Source: an uncultured Prevotellaceae bacterium (lineage in GTDB: Bacteria; Bacteroidota; Bacteroidia; Bacteroidales; Bacteroidaceae). Taken from it: a DNA stretch of 64,000 nt. The position numbers and the translations under genes were made by a program. Shown here piece after piece: positions 61,407 through 64,000 of this stretch (the stretch's first letter is position 1; every line of letters begins with the position of its first letter). The DNA is taken from positions 43,162 to 107,161 of the forward strand of contig CAMJFC010000003.1 in assembly GCA_946404865.1 (NCBI GenBank), read 5' to 3'. The notes under the pieces were generated by a model that saw only the letters and a list, made by a program, of their open reading frames with translations, was not told the origin of the DNA and ran no database searches.

Positions 61407-62444
61407 ATGCCTACAAACAAAAACGCTTTCATTAGATATAAGTGCTTGGACAAACTCTTGTCTGACCGCTATCATTACTACGACAGGAAAACCCTGACGG
61501 AGAAAGTTAACGATATGCTGTATGATCTTGGATACGACTCTGTAGGAAAACGTACCATTGAGAAAGATTTGGATGAGTTGAAGTGCTCACCGTTTAATGC
61601 GCCCATCAAGGAAACCAAGAAAAACGGAAAACTCATAGTATCATATTCTGACCATTCTTTCTCATTGTTTTCACAGGAGCTGAGCCGTGAGGAGCGCAAC
61701 CTCTTACATGAGGTGTTAAGCACTATAGGACAATTCGATGGCCTCGACAATTTCCAGTGGCTTGAGGACTTCAAAATCGGCTTAGGGTTGGAGGAACGCC
61801 GGCAGATTATCTGTTTCAGCAACAATCCGTATCTGAAAAACTCAAATCTTCTTGGTACGCTTTTCGATAATATCTCCAACGAAGTGGTCATTCGTATGTC
61901 CTATCATACCTTTTCGGACAAGAATGTGCGCAGCATCATGTTCCACCCTTATCTGCTCAAACAATACAACGATCGTTGGTTCTTGTTGGGCGCGGCTGAT
62001 ACTGACGGGAAGATTCTCACTTTTGCTCTTGATAGGATAGATAAAGTTGAAGCGCAGCCGGAACGGAAATACATGCCTTGCCCAGACACCCTTTTAGAAC
62101 GTTTTGAAGATATTGTCGGGGTAACTTACTTTGAGAATAACCCCGTTGAGCATATCCTTTTCTGGGTGAGTGATTTCACAAAAGACTACATTGAAACCAA
62201 GCCTCTTCATGGAACGCAGACACTACAGCGAGGCAATGCAGACACTCGGCTTCGCCAAGAGTATCCCCAACTTGACGGAGGAGCTTTCTACACCATCGAC
62301 TGCATCAAGAACTACGAACTCATCCGCCTCCTCTGTTCTTATGGCAAGGATCTCATTGTCTTGCAATCCAATGGCACCATCCTTGACGACATTCGTCAGC
62401 GGATAAAAGAGATGAATGAAAAATATTTGGAATTGCGAATATAG
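61407..62444 (+). CDS. WYL-domain transcriptional regulator
   Basis: From the ATG at 61407 the protein has 345 residues. The N-terminal winged helix (about 5-85, DRKTLTEKVNDMLYDLGY; KRTIEKDLDELK) binds DNA. The WYL-type ligand domain (about 150-240) carries FHPYLLKQYNDRWFLLGA in place of the exact WYL triad, and a C-terminal WCX extension ends at 345. WYL proteins sense nucleic acid or nucleotide ligands and often regulate defence or mobile-element genes. It begins a stretch of AT-rich accessory DNA. An upstream open frame from 61299 is rejected because the promoter lies inside it. Confidence 0.88.
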   Translation: MPTNKNAFIRYKCLDKLLSDRYHYYDRKTLTEKVNDMLYDLGYDSVGKRTIEKDLDELKCSPFNAPIKETKKNGKLIVSYSDHSFSLFSQELSREERNLLHEVLSTIGQFDGLDNFQWLEDFKIGLGLEERRQIICFSNNPYLKNSNLLGTLFDNISNEVVIRMSYHTFSDKNVRSIMFHPYLLKQYNDRWFLLGAADTDGKILTFALDRIDKVEAQPERKYMPCPDTLLERFEDIVGVTYFENNPVEHILFWVSDFTKDYIETKPLHGTQTLQRGNADTRLRQEYPQLDGGAFYTIDCIKNYELIRLLCSYGKDLIVLQSNGTILDDIRQRIKEMNEKYLELRI

Positions 62445-62446
62445 AA

Positions 62447-62456
62447 TACGCGAGTA
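62447..62456. promoter_or_regulatory. Shared motif TACGCGAGTA, copy 1
   Basis: This 10-bp motif lies 5 bp upstream of the -7 box of the WG-repeat gene. The identical sequence is found at 63398-63407, before another -7 box. It follows directly on a GCGAATATAG element resembling half of the WYL operator. Confidence 0.55.
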
Positions 62457-62461
62457 CCTGT

Positions 62462-62469
62462 TAATTTTG
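62462..62469 (+). promoter_or_regulatory. -7 promoter box of the WG-repeat gene
   Basis: TAATTTTG matches TAnnTTTG and lies 26 bp before the ATG at 62496. Confidence 0.6.
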
Positions 62470-62495
62470 CAACGTAAATAACAAGAACTGGCATT

Positions 62496-63317
62496 ATGGC
62501 AAAAGAAGAGAAAAGAAATAAATGTTGGAATGAACTAACTGGTTCAGTTAGAATCGTAGTCGATGCTGTCAATTACAATTTTGAAAACGATCGTCGTCCT
62601 GTTATTCCTTTTATAAATGGGTTGAAATGGGGCGCATTAAATAAAAAGGGTGAAGTGTTAATTTGGCCCAAATATGATTTTGTTATAATAGATTCTGGAC
62701 TTGTAAGAGCTGGAATTATCCAATCTTTAGACGGCTATAGCCCGAATATGAATACTGCACCATATTATAATTATCGAGTTGGCATTTTCAATTTCGCTGG
62801 AGATATGATATTAGATATTAACTATCAAGGAGTAATAATATCTCAGGATGGAAAATTACTTTCAGTTATAAATAAAGAAGGGCTTTATGGCGTATTAAAT
62901 CTTAAAGGAGACATTATTGTCCCTTTTGGCAAATATTCATATATAGATGGTTTCGACAAAGGGTTTGCTAGAGTTATAAAAAAGAATCAAGCCGATGAAA
63001 CCCTTGGAAGTAAATGGGGGATTATCAATGAGGATGGCGAAGAGACTATTCCTGCTATTTATGATAACATATGGAAATTCTATGGGAAGAACCGCTTTTC
63101 TACAAGAGTGGAAAAAGATGGAAAAGCGACAATGGTTTATTTCCAAGATTTAAGCCCTTCTCTGCCTGCTCTAAATTGTTGCAGTAATTTTAGTGATTAC
63201 AGCCACCATTATGGTGAATATGCTGGCTCCTATGCCCAAGATGTGATGGAGTATAGCGATGAGATGATTAATGATGCATTCGATGGTGATCCTGACGCAT
63301 ATTGGAATATTGATTAA
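62496..63317 (+). CDS. WG-repeat protein with DAFDGDPDAYWNID tail
   Basis: The 273-residue protein has no signal peptide. It contains several WG/KWG beta repeats: GLKWGALNKKGEVLIWPKYD (about 43-62), NYRVGIFNFAGDMILD, GLYGVLNLKGDIIVPFGKYS and SKWGIINEDGEETIPAIYDN. WG arrays form solenoids that bind proteins; function here is unknown. The last 30 residues (QDVMEYSDEMINDAFDGDPD onwards) are an acidic tail separate from the repeats. The gene is clearly more A/T-rich than the housekeeping genes, which suggests transfer. It lies 51 bp after the WYL regulator gene. Confidence 0.85.
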   Translation: MAKEEKRNKCWNELTGSVRIVVDAVNYNFENDRRPVIPFINGLKWGALNKKGEVLIWPKYDFVIIDSGLVRAGIIQSLDGYSPNMNTAPYYNYRVGIFNFAGDMILDINYQGVIISQDGKLLSVINKEGLYGVLNLKGDIIVPFGKYSYIDGFDKGFARVIKKNQADETLGSKWGIINEDGEETIPAIYDNIWKFYGKNRFSTRVEKDGKATMVYFQDLSPSLPALNCCSNFSDYSHHYGEYAGSYAQDVMEYSDEMINDAFDGDPDAYWNID

Positions 63318-63397
63318 TGAAATAGTGATTGTTTTTTAACACTACTGTCCAAAGAAAAATTCTTGAACATGATTTAAATTTAATATTTTCAATAAGT

Positions 63398-63407
63398 TAC
63401 GCGAGTA
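63398..63407. promoter_or_regulatory. Shared motif TACGCGAGTA, copy 2
   Basis: Identical to 62447-62456. It is embedded in TTACGCGAGTAA, a partial palindrome, and lies 23 bp before a -7 box. Confidence 0.5.
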
Positions 63408-63430
63408 ATTTTTTTCGGGAATTGATTTTG

Positions 63431-63438
63431 TACTTTTG
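63431..63438 (+). promoter_or_regulatory. -7 promoter box before the IS4-type remnant
   Basis: TACTTTTG matches TAnnTTTG and lies 27 bp before the remnant's ATG at 63466. It was presumably the transposase promoter. Confidence 0.5.
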
Positions 63439-63465
63439 CAATTCATATTGCAAGAGGCAAAAATC

Positions 63466-63619
63466 ATGAATCAAGGAAAGACAGTATTCGCTCGATTATG
63501 TCGCTCATTCCATGACTATTGCTGAACTCTATAGAGAACGCTGGCACAATGGAGAAAAGAAATTGAGGCGTTTGTGGAAGAATTTAATTTTAATTATGAT
63601 TCATAATATACTTTTGTAA
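63466..63619 (+). pseudogene. Internally deleted IS4-family (DUF4372-type) transposase remnant
   Basis: The frame from 63466 reads MNQGKTVFARL, the start I recall for DUF4372-containing IS4 transposases. A one-base shift continues it as MSLIP at 63498. A third frame from 63512 reads MTIAELYRERW, which resembles the catalytic YREERW/C-terminal region that normally lies about 300 residues later. Most of the gene, including the first two catalytic aspartates, is therefore deleted. The following sequence no longer matches a transposase. It is non-functional. Identification depends on memory of family motifs. Confidence 0.6.
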
Positions 63620-63896
63620 ATAATCGTTTGGTTGGCGGAGTGGAATTGTGGAAAAAAAGTCTGCCGAAAAAAGGAATTGTACAATAAAAAGTATTCTCGA
63701 TTGCAGTGAATATCAGAAAAATCTTTTGATGATATCCATGAATTTCTTCTCATAATAGCATACACTTGCGCTAATGAATTGAGAAAGAGATAAATAGAAA
63801 TAAAGCATCTCAGCAAACTCTGCTAAAACAAATTATAGCAGCTTAATTGATTTGACGACTTTCATGGTCGCGAACATCCACTTCGCACTTCTACTT
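63620..63896. other. AT-rich region without a supported gene
   Basis: About 280 bases of A/T-rich DNA. A 71-codon open frame on the minus strand (63601-63816) lacks recognisable features or a convincing promoter. No second IS end was identified. Confidence 0.45.
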
Positions 63897-63904
63897 TATC
63901 TTTG
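63897..63904 (+). promoter_or_regulatory. -7 promoter box near the window end
   Basis: TATCTTTG is a full match, 28 bp before an ATG at 63933. The frame there closes after 13 codons, so the real product, if any, lies beyond the window or is an RNA. Confidence 0.45.
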
Positions 63905-64000
63905 CAGAGTAAAACTTTAAAAGAGCAGTAGAATGGAAAAAGAAAAGGCGTATAGGTCATTTTGCAGGCTGTAAACGACGACATGTTGTTCTATAGGTCA

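Larger units (their letters stand above)
63318..63465. other. AT-rich intergenic DNA before the IS remnant
   Basis: No gene is supported. It includes an AACACTACTGTCC phrase (63339-63351) that could be one end of the IS4-type element, the second TACGCGAGTA motif and a -7 box. Confidence 0.5.

Noticed and set aside
62435..62456. Second full operator for the WYL protein
   Set aside because: GCGAATATAG repeats part of the operator, but the right arm does not pair well (ATACGC instead of ATTCGC), so it is only mentioned as a related element.
63601..63816. 71-codon open frame on the minus strand in AT-rich DNA
   Set aside because: No promoter or recognisable domain was found. In AT-rich DNA beside a decayed IS it is more likely chance or a fragment.

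Overview
The window is chromosomal DNA from a Bacteroidales bacterium, most likely Prevotella or a close relative. The evidence is a SusC/SusD starch locus, the Bacteroidetes -7 promoter box (TAnnTTTG, with TTTG about 20 bp upstream) in front of most transcription units, almost no Shine-Dalgarno sequences, a glycine-lipid synthesis gene pair and T9SS-type C-terminal tails. Genus-level placement is inference.

Layout. (1) 1-2.0 kb: start of the division/cell-wall cluster, mraZ-rsmH-ftsL-like, on the minus strand and cut by the window edge. (2) 2.3-21.4 kb: housekeeping genes: glycine-lipid acyltransferases, a DUF418 membrane protein, dgt, dut, a TPR protein/DUF4292 lipoprotein/EnvC-like trio, two glycosyltransferases, an M23-LysM peptidase, recG, a DJ-1 family protein, nadK and an ABC exporter. 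Between EnvC and the glycosyltransferases, at 12.05-12.34 kb, sit a candidate leftward small RNA with its own promoter and intrinsic terminator and a perfect FNR-type palindrome. (3) 21.9-45.8 kb: a GH53 galactanase followed by a complete starch utilisation locus. On the minus strand lie susC-susD-susE-susF and a separately transcribed GH13 amylase. On the plus strand lie a divergent LacI regulator, an MFS sugar transporter, a PAP2 phosphatase and malQ (GH77), GH97 (susB-like), pullulanase and susA-like neopullulanase. (4) 45.9-61.2 kb: DUF3307 protein, patatin-barrel protein, a three-gene secreted carbohydrate cluster (unrecognised TIM-barrel-like protein, GH3, beta-helix protein), a signal-peptide-bearing flavodoxin, DUF445, carboxylesterase, VanX-like dipeptidase and GH5. 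(5) 61.3-64 kb: AT-rich accessory DNA with a WYL regulator, a WG-repeat protein and an internally deleted IS4-type transposase remnant.

The most informative regulatory observation is one 14-bp palindrome (consensus TGCAATCGNTTGCA, centre CG) at three starch promoters: susC, the amylase and malQ. In each case it lies 54-55 bp upstream of the -7 box. This points to a three-promoter regulon, probably controlled by the LacI-family protein acting as an activator. Together the genes would bind starch at the surface (SusCDEF), cut it outside (amylase, possibly T9SS-secreted), finish it in the periplasm (GH97, pullulanase, neopullulanase), import maltodextrin through the MFS carrier and process it in the cytoplasm with MalQ.

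Several dispersed intergenic repeat families (CCTCCC palindromes, ACTCC octamer tracts, GGGCGGG hairpins, ATCCGTG repeats) punctuate the gene boundaries. No tRNA, rRNA, CRISPR array or intact mobile element was recognised.
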